Assembly: GCA_900537125.1 (NCBI GenBank)
Contig: UNRJ01000007.1
Location: 1 to 64,000, forward strand
DNA from: Rhodobacteraceae bacterium Alg238-R152
GTDB taxonomy: Bacteria; Pseudomonadota; Alphaproteobacteria; Rhodobacterales; Rhodobacteraceae
Length of the DNA: 64,000 bases
Direction: 5' to 3'
In this document: positions 8,631 to 19,276 of the stretch, piece after piece
Layout: every line of letters begins with the position of its first letter
How positions within the stretch are numbered: position 1 is the stretch's first letter
The notes under the pieces: model-generated
The model's database searches: none
The model's input: only the letters and a program-made list of their open reading frames with translations
Told to the model about the DNA's origin: nothing
Position numbers and translations under genes: made by a program

Positions 8631-11054
8631 CTAAACTTTTGCGAGGCCGCTGTCGTTCATCAGAGATTCTGTCTCTTGCGCAAGCAAACGTTCTTCAGCG
8701 CTGCCACCTTGAACCGGAATTTTGCCTACTTCCAAGAGCAAAGGCGCGGCCAAAGGCGTGACATGTGGCGCGACGACGTGATCAATGCGGTTTTCAACGT
8801 CTTTGAGCAACGCTTCGATCCGGGCAAAATCAACAAGGCCACGCAACGCCTCTTCGCGGGTGATCTGCATCAAGACGTGATCTGGATCGTATTTGAGCAG
8901 AGTTTCGTAAAGAATGTCTGAACTGAACGTTGCTTGGCGTCCCGACTTGCGCGCACTTGGGGTGTTGCGCTCGATCAGGCCGGCAATGGTGGCGGCGCCC
9001 CTGAAGGTTTTTCTCATCAGCGCGTTGCCCGCGAGCCAGCCGTCGAGGCCATCCTTAAGGGCTTCATGATCAAACAGCGGGTGCGGGTCGATGACCTCAT
9101 CAAGCCCCCAAATAAGCGTGGCATAGTCTGACGATACAAATCCCATGGGCGCGAGGTCCAAGTCCTCCATGCGCTTGGTCAGCAGAAGGCCGAGGGTTTG
9201 CTGCGCGTTGCGCCCGGCAAACCCGTAGACACACATGTTTTGGCGACCATCACGCTCGAAGGTTTCAACCAAAAGTCGCCCCGGTTCCGGCAAGCGTGAT
9301 ATGCTGCGTTGGAGGTGCAACCAGTCGGCGGTGTGCGCGGGTAGATCTGGCCAGTTATCAGCCTGCAGGTAACGTAGAGTGCGTTGGGAAAGCTGTGTAG
9401 AGGTAGAGAATTTGCTACCGGAGAAAACCGCTACGCGTGGTTTACGGCTGGCATTTCGCGAGACTTGAACCGTCATGTCACGCAGCCCCTCGTAGCGTAC
9501 AATTTGCCCACCAATCAGGAAAGTATCACCCGCAGATAGGGTCGCGGCAAAGGCTTCTTCGACTTCACCCAAGGGTTTGCCGCCGCGATTGCGCTTGAGC
9601 TGCACCTTGAGCGTGTCACTGTCCTGAATGGTGCCAGCGTTCATGCGTAGGCGGGCGGCGGCGCGGGGATCTCGCAATTGCCACTGGCCGTCAGCGCGCT
9701 TTTGCAAACGCTGCCAGCGGTCATAGGCTTTAAGGGCGTAGCCGCCGGTGGCGCAAAACTCTAGGCAGGTGTCGAAGGCATCTCGGGTGAGATCGACGTA
9801 AGCGCCAGCGCTGGTCATTTCGGAATACAGGTCGCCAGCGTCAAAAGGACCGGCGGCGGCGCGCAGCAAGATATGTTGACACAGCACGTCGCGGGGGCCG
9901 GGGCCACGCGGATCGCCGTCGAGATCTCCGTCTTGTACAGCCTGAAGGGCGTTGATGCATTCGACCACTTCCCAGCGGTTGGCGGGTACCAAGAGGGCTT
10001 TGGACGGAGCATTGTAGCGGTGGTTGGCCCGGCCAATGCGTTGCACGAGGCGTTTGACATTTTTGGGGGCACCCACTTGGATGACAAGGTCGACGTCGCC
10101 CCAATCAATCCCAAGGTCGAGACTTCCGGTGCAGACTATGGCGCGCAAGTCACCGCGCACCATGGCGGCCTCAACCTTCTCGCGTTGTTGCCGATCGAGG
10201 CTGCCGTGGTGGATGCCAATTGGCAGGCCGTCGTCGTTGGCAAGCCATAGATTGTGAAAGAAAATTTCCGCCTGCGCGCGGGTGTTGTGAAAGATCAGGG
10301 TGGTGTTGTGGGCTTTGACCTGCTCCAGCACGGCTGGGATTGCATAGGCCGCGCCACCGCCAAGCCAGGGCGGGGATTCTTTGGTTTCAAGCATGGATAT
10401 GTCCGGTGCTGGGCCGGGATCAGCGAAAAGAATGCTGCAGGGATCTGGGTTGCGGGCCAGAAGCTTGGCGATGTCTTCTGGGCGATCAACGGTGGCTGAG
10501 AGCCCAACCCGTTTGAGGTCTGGGCACAGAGATTGCAGGCGGGCCAAAGCGAGGAAAAGCTGATCTCCGCGTTTGCTTTCGGCAAGGGCGTGAATTTCGT
10601 CCACCACCACACGTTTGAGGCCTTTGAAGATACGGGGTGCATCTTCGTAAGACGTTAAAAGCGCGAGACTTTCTGGTGTGGTGAGTAGGATATGCGGTGG
10701 GTCAACGCGTTGACGCTTCTTGACGGTTTGCGAGGTGTCGCCGGTGCGGTCCTCAATGCGGATGTCGAGGCCAATTTCCTCCACCGGTACGCGCAGATTG
10801 CGTTTGATGTCCGCTGCAAGCGCCTTGAGCGGGGAGACGTAGAGCGTGTGCAGCCCTTCGTGTGGGGTGGTTGCGAGATCGGCCAACGTGGGCAAAAAAC
10901 CGGCAAGTGTTTTGCCGCCGCCGGTGGGGGCAATCAGCAGGGTGCAGGGATCACCTGCGCGGTTGAGCATGTCGCGCTGATGGGGGTGGGGGTGCCAATT
11001 GCGTTTGGCAAACCACGCTTCGATATTGTCCGGGAGAGCCGTTAGGTCCGGCAA
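8631..11054 (-). CDS. Ligase-associated DNA damage response DEXH helicase (Lhr-type)
   Basis: 807 residues from the TTG at 11054, 4 bp after the ArsR stop; the open frame continues to 11261 but that part is antisense-like sequence inside arsR. Superfamily 2 motifs: APTGGGKT (Walker A), VVDEIHAL (DEIH box), SATV, and QRIGRANHR (motif VI), then the long Lhr C-terminal region. The length is typical of the ligase-associated Lhr family (about 800 aa). Role: 3'-5' DNA translocase in repair, cooperating with PdeM. Confidence 0.9.
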   Translation of the reverse strand: MPDLTALPDNIEAWFAKRNWHPHPHQRDMLNRAGDPCTLLIAPTGGGKTLAGFLPTLADLATTPHEGLHTLYVSPLKALAADIKRNLRVPVEEIGLDIRIEDRTGDTSQTVKKRQRVDPPHILLTTPESLALLTSYEDAPRIFKGLKRVVVDEIHALAESKRGDQLFLALARLQSLCPDLKRVGLSATVDRPEDIAKLLARNPDPCSILFADPGPAPDISMLETKESPPWLGGGAAYAIPAVLEQVKAHNTTLIFHNTRAQAEIFFHNLWLANDDGLPIGIHHGSLDRQQREKVEAAMVRGDLRAIVCTGSLDLGIDWGDVDLVIQVGAPKNVKRLVQRIGRANHRYNAPSKALLVPANRWEVVECINALQAVQDGDLDGDPRGPGPRDVLCQHILLRAAAGPFDAGDLYSEMTSAGAYVDLTRDAFDTCLEFCATGGYALKAYDRWQRLQKRADGQWQLRDPRAAARLRMNAGTIQDSDTLKVQLKRNRGGKPLGEVEEAFAATLSAGDTFLIGGQIVRYEGLRDMTVQVSRNASRKPRVAVFSGSKFSTSTQLSQRTLRYLQADNWPDLPAHTADWLHLQRSISRLPEPGRLLVETFERDGRQNMCVYGFAGRNAQQTLGLLLTKRMEDLDLAPMGFVSSDYATLIWGLDEVIDPHPLFDHEALKDGLDGWLAGNALMRKTFRGAATIAGLIERNTPSARKSGRQATFSSDILYETLLKYDPDHVLMQITREEALRGLVDFARIEALLKDVENRIDHVVAPHVTPLAAPLLLEVGKIPVQGGSAEERLLAQETESLMNDSGLAKV

Positions 11055-11058
11055 GGCG

Positions 11059-11385
11059 TCAGGCCGCGTCGGGGTCGCAGAAAAGGTTATACAGCAAAGA
11101 GATAACCTGGGAGGTGTTGTCGTCTGCCAGGCTGTAGAAGATGGTTTTTCCGTCGCGGCGTGTGGTGACAAGACCTTCATCGCGCAGACGTGCCAACATC
11201 TGACTGACAGCGGCTTGGCGCAGATCCAATAAGGCTTCCAATTCCGACACCGATTTCTCACCAGATCCCAAGTGGCACAGGATCATCAAACGCCCCGAAT
11301 GCGCCAGCGTTTTAAGGTAAGCGGCTGCTGCTTCAGCGTTTTTTTCCATCTCGGAGGGTGGCGGTGGCGGGGTTTGGATATTCAC
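11059..11385 (-). CDS. ArsR-family regulator with SqrR/BigR-type cysteine pair
   Basis: 108-residue winged-helix repressor. Helix-turn-helix at about residues 49-72 (SELEALLDLRQAAVSQMLARL). Only two cysteines are present, Cys37 (in MILCHL) and Cys103 (in NLFCDP). Their spacing of 66 residues equals that of Cys41/Cys107 in SqrR, whose pair forms a tetrasulfide in response to persulfides. The metal-site Cys motif of ArsR/SmtB (ELCVCDL-like) is absent. It is 4 bp upstream of the Lhr helicase gene. Regulation of sulfide stress is an inference; no sulfide-oxidation genes are nearby. Confidence 0.85.
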   Translation of the reverse strand: MNIQTPPPPPSEMEKNAEAAAAYLKTLAHSGRLMILCHLGSGEKSVSELEALLDLRQAAVSQMLARLRDEGLVTTRRDGKTIFYSLADDNTSQVISLLYNLFCDPDAA

Positions 11386-11452
11386 GGTAATAGGCCCAGT
11401 TGCTCCTGACTACGCTTCATATAACATCGACCGGCCTGGTTTTCGAGATGTC

Positions 11453-12682
11453 TTACGATTTTAGTGGGGCACCACCTGCAAACGCGTTGCCGTTGACGTA
11501 GTCACAAGGGGCGTCCTGCATTTGTAGGTGCAGGCCGTTGCCGTCAAATTTGTGTTGTCTGGCAAGGGCTTCGTTAACCTCGACGCCAAGACCGGGTGCG
11601 GTTGGGGGCGTAACAAAGCCATCTTGGACTGTGATCGAGGAGGAGATCAGTGCGTCGTGGAACTTGGTTTCGATGGTTTCTATCATCAACAGGTTGGGAA
11701 TGGAGGCAGCGAGGTGGATGTTGGCGGCCCACTCAACGGGGCCAGCGTAGAGGTGTGGGGCGATTTGGGTGTTGTAACACTCTGCGATCGCGGCGACTTT
11801 TTTCATTTCCCAGATGCCACCTGCACGGCCCAAAGCGGGTTGTAAGATCTCGGCGGCACCAGATCGGAGCACAGCAGCGAACTCAGATTTTGTGGTCAGG
11901 CGCTCACCGGTAGCCACTGGAATCCTTACGTTTTTGGCAACGCGTGCCATATCTTCGATGTTGTCGGGGGGAGTTGGTTCTTCGTACCAGAGCGGGCTGT
12001 AAGGCTCCAAAGCTTGACCCAAACGGATAGCGCCTGCGGTGGTGAATTGACCATGGGTGCCGAAGAGCAAATCTGCTTTGTTTTCAACAGCTTCTCGAAT
12101 TGCGCGGCAGAAGTCGACAGACATAGAGATGTCGCTCATGGCGGGCATGTGGCCGCCGCGCATGGTGTAGGGGCCTGCGGGGTCAAATTTGACCGCTGTG
12201 TAACCTTGTTCCACGGCGGCAAGAGCGCTTTCAGCTGCCATGTCCGGTGATGTCCAGAAGTCAGAAAGGTTATGATGGTCAAGGGGATAGAGGTAGGTGT
12301 AGGCGCGCAGGCGTTCGTTCATCAGGCCGCCCAAAAGCGCATAGACGGGGCGATCTCGGTCTTTGCCCAGGATGTCCCAACAGGCGATTTCAAGGCCGGA
12401 GAAGGCCCCCATAACCGTTAAATCTGGGCGTTGCGTGAAGCCGGATGAATATGTGCGGCGGAACAATCGTTCAATGTTTTCAGGGTTTTCGCCCTCGAAA
12501 TACCGTTCAAACACGTCGCGGATCACGGCTTCCATCGCGTCGGGGCCAACGGAGGAGGCGTAACACTCGCCCCAGCCGGTGATGCCAGTATCCGTTTGAA
12601 GTTTCACCAAAATCCAGTAGCGCCCGCCCCAGCCTGAGGCGGGGGGCGCGGTGACGATGATATCCAGATCGGTGAGCTTCAT
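11453..12682 (-). CDS. Mandelate racemase/muconate-lactonizing (enolase superfamily) enzyme, probable sugar-acid dehydratase
   Basis: 409 residues from ATG 12682 (AAGGA upstream); the 20 residues before it in the open frame lack conservation. Enolase-superfamily features: capping domain (1-130), then a barrel with VKFDPAG, a DLLFGTHGQ strand, WYEEPTPPDN, VATGERL and IAPHLYAG. These supply the metal ligands (Asp/Glu, EE, GE) and the late His. The Lys/His arrangement suggests acid-sugar dehydratase chemistry, but the substrate cannot be assigned. Located 122 bp downstream of tmpB on the same strand. Confidence 0.8.
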   Translation of the reverse strand: MKLTDLDIIVTAPPASGWGGRYWILVKLQTDTGITGWGECYASSVGPDAMEAVIRDVFERYFEGENPENIERLFRRTYSSGFTQRPDLTVMGAFSGLEIACWDILGKDRDRPVYALLGGLMNERLRAYTYLYPLDHHNLSDFWTSPDMAAESALAAVEQGYTAVKFDPAGPYTMRGGHMPAMSDISMSVDFCRAIREAVENKADLLFGTHGQFTTAGAIRLGQALEPYSPLWYEEPTPPDNIEDMARVAKNVRIPVATGERLTTKSEFAAVLRSGAAEILQPALGRAGGIWEMKKVAAIAECYNTQIAPHLYAGPVEWAANIHLAASIPNLLMIETIETKFHDALISSSITVQDGFVTPPTAPGLGVEVNEALARQHKFDGNGLHLQMQDAPCDYVNGNAFAGGAPLKS

Positions 12683-12804
12683 CGGCGTGGTCCTTACAAC
12701 AACGTTCGATGAAGTAAGGGGCCTTTTTGAAGTCAAAATCAACGTCGGTATTTTGTCTGTATTGCAACTGTTTCGCGGTGGTGCGTATTTGCCTGTTGCG
12801 TTTG

Positions 12805-14609
<1,805 letters not shown>

Positions 14610-14648
14610 TCAAATTATCCTTTTTCATCCTGAGGGGCGGTTTTGCTA

Positions 14649-15527
14649 ATGGATAAGACTGGGTTTGACCATCTGCCACTGGAGTGGGTGCGGGCGTTTG
14701 AGGCGGCGGCGCGGCTGGGCAGTTTCACGGCGGCGGCGCAGGAAACCGGATTGACGCAATCGGCGATCAGTCAGCGGATTGGACATTTGGAAGCGCTGCT
14801 GGGGACACAGCTGTTTGTGCGTCAGGCACGGCGGATCACCCTGACGGCGGACGGGGAGGCTTGGCTGCCGCATGTGCAGGCGGCGCTGGTAGGGTTGCGT
14901 GACAGCACCGAGGCGCTGTTTGGCGTGTCGCGCAATCGGCTCACAATTTCGGCCAGCGGCTCGATCAATGAGTTGTGGCTGGTGCCGCGATTGGGGCCGC
15001 TCGCCGAGGTGAGCGGGGCGCAGATCACGCTGAGCACGATGGTGGTGGCATCAGGCGATACCAAAGACGATGCGCCGGTGCGCATTCGCTATGGCAGCGG
15101 GGATTGGCCGGTGTCCTATGCGGCGCCTCTGTATGAGGAGCGGCTAAGCCCGGTGGCGGCGTCGGCATTGTTGGCGCAAGGGGAGTGGCAGAGCTTGCCG
15201 CGCCTGTCGGTGTCAGGGCCACGGCCAAGCTGGCGGCGATGGTGTGCGGAGAAAGATACGCCGACCACGCCGGTGGCGCATCTGCGGTTTGATAGTTTTT
15301 GTGCGGGGCTGGCGGCGGCGCGGGCCGGGCAGGGGGTGCTGTTGGCATCCTTGCCCTTGGTGCAGGCGGAGTTGGATGCGGGGCGATTGGTGCGGGTCAC
15401 AGAGGAAGTGCTGCGTCACCACGAGACCTATTGGTTGCTTGGCGCCAAAGAGCGGCTGTCGCGGCGACAGTGGCGTCAGTTGGTTGGCTGTCTGGTGGAT
15501 GAAAATGCGGAGGCTGAGCGCGGTTAG
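14649..15527 (+). CDS. LysR-family transcriptional regulator, divergent from tmpA
   Basis: 292 residues from ATG 14649, with GAGGGGCGG upstream; an in-frame TTG at 14643 would add two residues. The N-terminal helix-turn-helix (AARLGSFTAAAQETGLTQSAIS) resembles the GcvA subgroup. The C-terminal substrate-binding domain is less conserved. Divergent orientation suggests control of the tmpA-tmpB(-dehydratase) operon, with the phosphonate or a degradation product as ligand (inference). Its stop overlaps the end of the convergent downstream gene by 4 bp. Confidence 0.85.
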   Translation: MDKTGFDHLPLEWVRAFEAAARLGSFTAAAQETGLTQSAISQRIGHLEALLGTQLFVRQARRITLTADGEAWLPHVQAALVGLRDSTEALFGVSRNRLTISASGSINELWLVPRLGPLAEVSGAQITLSTMVVASGDTKDDAPVRIRYGSGDWPVSYAAPLYEERLSPVAASALLAQGEWQSLPRLSVSGPRPSWRRWCAEKDTPTTPVAHLRFDSFCAGLAAARAGQGVLLASLPLVQAELDAGRLVRVTEEVLRHHETYWLLGAKERLSRRQWRQLVGCLVDENAEAERG

Positions 15528-15895
15528 GCCCCTATGGATTCAGCGAAGGCTTCCAACTCGCGCTCGATTTCGCTGATCGCGGCTTGGGTGCTGAAGAAAT
15601 AGAGGTCCGGGGCGTCGACGTCATCCATGAAGGCTTCGATTTCCATTTGGATCGGTTGGTCATCGATCGCACCGGTGACCCGCCAGCGACGGGTGTCCTC
15701 AACCGCCATGCAAGCGAGGTTGCGACGGACTTCTTGGGCAAGGTCCGCTGGAAAATCCAGCCGCGGATTGTTGGCCAGCTGGGTGAAAAATGGCGCGACC
15801 TCGTCGGACGCGAAGTTCATCGAGGTCTGGGATGTCATTGGCGGCAGGGGCTTGGGAGCTACTGGTTTAAGTAGGTCTTTCATGAATTGGAACAT
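15524..15895 (-). CDS. Conserved-looking small protein of unknown function
   Basis: 123 residues, acidic at the C-terminus, no membrane segment. A proline-rich stretch (residues 10-21) precedes a compact region; residues 25-115 look like an alpha/beta domain (PRLDFPADLAQEVRRNLACMA, DDVDAPDLYFFST). I do not recognise a family. The gene lies 28 bp upstream of the alcohol dehydrogenase's 3' end and on the same strand, but is not obviously linked to it. Confidence 0.6.
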   Translation of the reverse strand: MFQFMKDLLKPVAPKPLPPMTSQTSMNFASDEVAPFFTQLANNPRLDFPADLAQEVRRNLACMAVEDTRRWRVTGAIDDQPIQMEIEAFMDDVDAPDLYFFSTQAAISEIERELEAFAESIGA

Positions 15896-15922
15896 TCAGC
15901 GCCTCCCGGCAGGTTTTGTGGT

Positions 15923-17011
15923 TTAGCTGTCAAATACAATTACATTGCGCTTTGCGCTACCCGTCTTTGTGTCGGCGATGGCCTCGTTGATTTGGTCCAG
16001 CGTCCAGCGGCCGGAGATCAGCTCGTCAAGTTTCAGGCGGCCTTGTTTATAGAGGTCGACCATCCACGGGATGTCGCGTTTGATCACCACGTCGCCCATT
16101 TTGGAACCCTGCATGCCCTGTCCGATAGCAGCCATGATAACCGGTTCGTAGGTGGATTTGGCGCCGGAATGCGGCATGCCAACCATGATGACCTTGCCAC
16201 CCGGTGCGAGGTAGCGCGGGGCGTCGTCATAGGCAGGGATGGCGCCGACGGTGACGATCACCGCGTCGGCGCCGCGGCCCATGGCGCGCATGGCTTTGAT
16301 GAAGGGCTTTTTGTCGGTGGCCAGTACGCCGTCGGTGGCACCAAACTCCTTGGCGATGGCGAGTTTTTCTTCGCTCATGTCCACGGCGACAATGCGGCGG
16401 GCGCCAGCGATGCGCGCGCCTTGGATGGCGTTGAGGCCAACCCCGCCAGCACCGATGACAACCACGTCCTGACCCGCGCGGATTTGGGCGGCGTTCACAA
16501 CCGCGCCAATGCCGGTGATGACACCGCAAGCAATCAGGCTGGCGGCTTCCATTGGGATGTCTTCAGAGATTTTTACCACTTGGGATTGGTCCACCACAAC
16601 CTTCTCGGCAAACGCGCCGCAGGCCATGGCTTGGTGCAGTTTGCCTCCGTCAGCTGTGGTCAGTGGGCCTTTGTCGCCATCATACGGCGTGCCGCAGATC
16701 ACTGGTTTGCCTTCGGAGCAGGTCGGGCAGGTGCCGCAGGCGCGGATCAGAGTGACAATCACAGGGTCGCCTTCAGAGAGGCCGACCACGCCGTCGCCCA
16801 CGGAGGTGATGTGGCCTGCGGCTTCGTGGCCGTAGACCGCAGGCAGGCTGCCGCCCCATGCGCCGTCCGCAAAGGAGATGTCGGAATGGCAGATGGCGAC
16901 GGCGGAGAGGTTGACCTCGATCTCACCCATTTGCGGTGCGCGCAGGGTGACGTCCTCGACGACGAGGGGCTGGCCAAATTCATGGCAGACGGCGGCTTTG
17001 ATGGTGCTCAT
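15923..17011 (-). CDS. Zinc-dependent alcohol dehydrogenase (MDR family)
   Basis: 362 residues from ATG 17011; the upstream in-frame ATG at 17041 adds 10 residues without a better ribosome site. Catalytic zinc residues are in CHSDI and GHEAAGH. The structural zinc site is C-GTC-PTC-SEGKPVIC. The nucleotide fold has GAGGVGLNAIQGA followed by an acidic strand end (VAVD), indicating NAD. It resembles class III-like alcohol dehydrogenases; the substrate is unknown. A role in oxidising an aldehyde or alcohol from the neighbouring phosphonate pathway is possible but unproven. Confidence 0.85.
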   Translation of the reverse strand: MSTIKAAVCHEFGQPLVVEDVTLRAPQMGEIEVNLSAVAICHSDISFADGAWGGSLPAVYGHEAAGHITSVGDGVVGLSEGDPVIVTLIRACGTCPTCSEGKPVICGTPYDGDKGPLTTADGGKLHQAMACGAFAEKVVVDQSQVVKISEDIPMEAASLIACGVITGIGAVVNAAQIRAGQDVVVIGAGGVGLNAIQGARIAGARRIVAVDMSEEKLAIAKEFGATDGVLATDKKPFIKAMRAMGRGADAVIVTVGAIPAYDDAPRYLAPGGKVIMVGMPHSGAKSTYEPVIMAAIGQGMQGSKMGDVVIKRDIPWMVDLYKQGRLKLDELISGRWTLDQINEAIADTKTGSAKRNVIVFDS

Positions 17012-17107
17012 GAGCGAGGAGTCCCTTGTGTTTGGTGTCACGTCCAGTTTGGGCCAGCTTAGGCACGGGTGGACTGTTCAATCCAGACACAGGGTGTCGT
17101 TTTTTGT

Positions 17108-18313
17108 CTAAGTGGCGCGACGTGACTTCGCAAAAACGACTATTGCGATCATCAAAAGGGCGGCGGCGAGCACAAAAGGCGCGCCGGGCAGATAGAGCAC
17201 GGCGTGTTTGTCGGAGAAATAGGCAAAGGTCTGTGTCATCACCAAAGGGGCGGCGATGTGGGCCAGAGAGGTGAGTGAGGCGGAGATGCCTTGCAGCTCG
17301 CCCTGCGCGTCATCGGACACGCGGCGGGACATGATGCTTTGTAGCGCCGGCAGGCCCACAGAGGAGAGCGCGGCAACAGGAATGCCGATAAACAAGAGTA
17401 TGCCGTTGGAGATGACTGCGAGATAGATCAGCGCCACAACTTCCAGTCCAAGCCCAATCACAACCGTGCGGCGGTTGCCAAACCATTTGGTGAACGGGCC
17501 AATCAGGGTCGCTTGTACGATGGCAAAACAGAGACCGTAAGCCGTGAGGCTGAGGCCGATCATGGCTTCCTCCCAGCCAAAGCGCTCAATGATGAAGTAG
17601 GGCCAAATTGCCGGATAGACCGCAGCGGCGATTTGGTAAAAGAAGAAGACAATCAGCAGGTTGGTCATGGCAGGCAATTTGCCAAGCGCTTGCAAAGCCC
17701 CAAGTGGATTGGAACGACGCCATTCAAACGCGCGACGGTTGGCGTCGGTCACGGTTTCCTTGAGCACCATCCAGCCTAAAAGCGCGTTGCCACCTGCCAG
17801 CACAGCCGCAGCCCAAAACGGCGCGCGGGTGCCGTACTGGCCCATAAAACCGCCCATTGCTGGGCCAAAGACAAAGCCAACCCCCATGGCTGCGCCGATC
17901 ATGCCAAAGGCGCGGGCCTTTTCTTTGGCGTCAGACATGTCGGCCATATATGCCATGGCGGTGGCATAGGTCGCTGCGGTGATCCCCGCCACGATGCGGC
18001 CAATCACCAAAATCCAGATATTGTCGGCCAAGGCCATGATTACGTAGTCTGCCGACATCACTGCAAGCGACACCAGCAGCACCGGACGGCGGCCAAAGCG
18101 GTCTGACAGGTTGCCCAGAAGTGGACCGCAGAGGAACTGCATGAACGCAAAGACGGTTGCAAGAATGCCGCCCCAAACCGCCGCTGATCCCAAATCGCCA
18201 CCAGCCACCTCTTGGATGAGGTCGGGCATCACCGGGATGATCAGGCCGATGCCCATGGCATCAATCATCACCGTGGCCAGAATTACAAATATTGGCAGAC
18301 GGTTGCGCATCAT
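17108..18313 (-). CDS. MFS transporter, TetA-like drug:proton antiporter family
   Basis: 401 residues with 12 hydrophobic segments. Motif A is GNLSDRFGRRPVLL after TM2, and the N-terminus (VMIDAMGIGLIIPVMPDLI) matches the TetA(A/B/G)-type DHA1 family. No adjacent TetR regulator is present, which argues against a dedicated tetracycline-resistance unit. More likely a general efflux pump of the chromosome. Confidence 0.82.
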   Translation of the reverse strand: MMRNRLPIFVILATVMIDAMGIGLIIPVMPDLIQEVAGGDLGSAAVWGGILATVFAFMQFLCGPLLGNLSDRFGRRPVLLVSLAVMSADYVIMALADNIWILVIGRIVAGITAATYATAMAYMADMSDAKEKARAFGMIGAAMGVGFVFGPAMGGFMGQYGTRAPFWAAAVLAGGNALLGWMVLKETVTDANRRAFEWRRSNPLGALQALGKLPAMTNLLIVFFFYQIAAAVYPAIWPYFIIERFGWEEAMIGLSLTAYGLCFAIVQATLIGPFTKWFGNRRTVVIGLGLEVVALIYLAVISNGILLFIGIPVAALSSVGLPALQSIMSRRVSDDAQGELQGISASLTSLAHIAAPLVMTQTFAYFSDKHAVLYLPGAPFVLAAALLMIAIVVFAKSRRAT

Positions 18314-18492
18314 AATGTCTTTAACTCTATAGTTGTATCTGGGCAGGAAAACGCATGTGGGTCAACTGATTACTTGGGCTTGGCCTCTACTTGGCGGTTT
18401 TCGTGTCAGCGCATTTGGCAAAGATGGCGACCGCACAGCACGCTGACCCAACGGTTTTGAAGGGGCAAGTCTTCCGTCAGGTCAATTGGCGG

Positions 18493-19257
18493 TTAGGTGG
18501 CCGTGGCTTGATGTAAGAGCGACAGGCTGCTCAGCGCAATTTGAGGCATGTAGAGTGGCTCGCTGGCCACATCAGATGTTGCCTGAAACAACGCGTTGAG
18601 GCCAAGCAGCTGCGCACTGAGCGCAGAATTGGCGGGCGAAACACTTAGGGTTTTTGCGGCTGTATCGCCGGCCAAAGTAAGCCAGTTGGCAATGGTACGG
18701 ATGGGGGCGCGTGGCGCCTGAGGCGCGCCGAGTTTCAGAGCGTCGGCAAGGGCCATGCCGATTTCCGGTGCCTCCAAAAAGGTGACGTGCAGGCATGATT
18801 TTCTGATCATTGGCAAATCTGCCAGCAGCGTATTGGTGTCTGCGTTTTTGGGCAGAGTTTTTAACGCGGTTTCAGCGAGCGTAAGCAATTGGCGCAAACG
18901 CAGCATCAGCGCCGTATCGGCCACATCTTGAGCATCGGTGTTGTGCATCAGATGCTGGCTGTGGGGCGGGGCTTCCATGGCTTTGGCAAAGGCCGCCACC
19001 ATACCCGGAATATAGGTGCCGTCTTGGGCCAAATCGTTTGCCAATCCCGCTGGATCGATCTGCACTTCCATGGAACTTCTGTGGATGAAGTATGCGCTGT
19101 CTTGGGGGATGTCACCGCGCGCACCCTGAGCCTCGGCCAAGGTGCCCAGCACCAGCAGTGCGGCGCGGATTTCGGCGCTGTGGGTGAACAGGCGACCTGC
19201 CTCACCCACCGGGTAGAGTTTGGTGAACATCGGGCTGTCAAAAACGGAGGCGGTCAT
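18493..19257 (-). CDS. Shortened PcaB-like (3-carboxymuconate cycloisomerase) protein, probably inactive
   Basis: 254 residues. The N-terminal 150 residues follow PcaB closely in pattern: MTASVFDSPMFTKLY, SAYFIHRSSMEVQIDPAGLAN, FAKAMEAPPHSQHL and DTALMLRLRQLL. The family's substrate loop (normally GATSQD) reads HNTDAQD, and the signature region with the catalytic Ser (SSxMPQKxNP) is missing, as is about a third of the usual length. Downstream of a PcaD homologue in the same operon. Either a decaying pca gene or a repurposed non-catalytic homologue; the frame is intact. Confidence 0.7.
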   Translation of the reverse strand: MTASVFDSPMFTKLYPVGEAGRLFTHSAEIRAALLVLGTLAEAQGARGDIPQDSAYFIHRSSMEVQIDPAGLANDLAQDGTYIPGMVAAFAKAMEAPPHSQHLMHNTDAQDVADTALMLRLRQLLTLAETALKTLPKNADTNTLLADLPMIRKSCLHVTFLEAPEIGMALADALKLGAPQAPRAPIRTIANWLTLAGDTAAKTLSVSPANSALSAQLLGLNALFQATSDVASEPLYMPQIALSSLSLLHQATAT

Positions 19258-19276
19258 GGGCGCGGTCTTTCTGGTG

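Noticed and set aside
11055-11261. Extended N-terminus of the Lhr helicase
   Set aside because: The extra 69 codons lie inside arsR and have no family similarity; a TTG start right after the arsR stop gives the normal length.
15887-17062. 391-aa + strand open frame opposite the alcohol dehydrogenase
   Set aside because: The minus-strand frame has full MDR motifs; this frame is its mirror.
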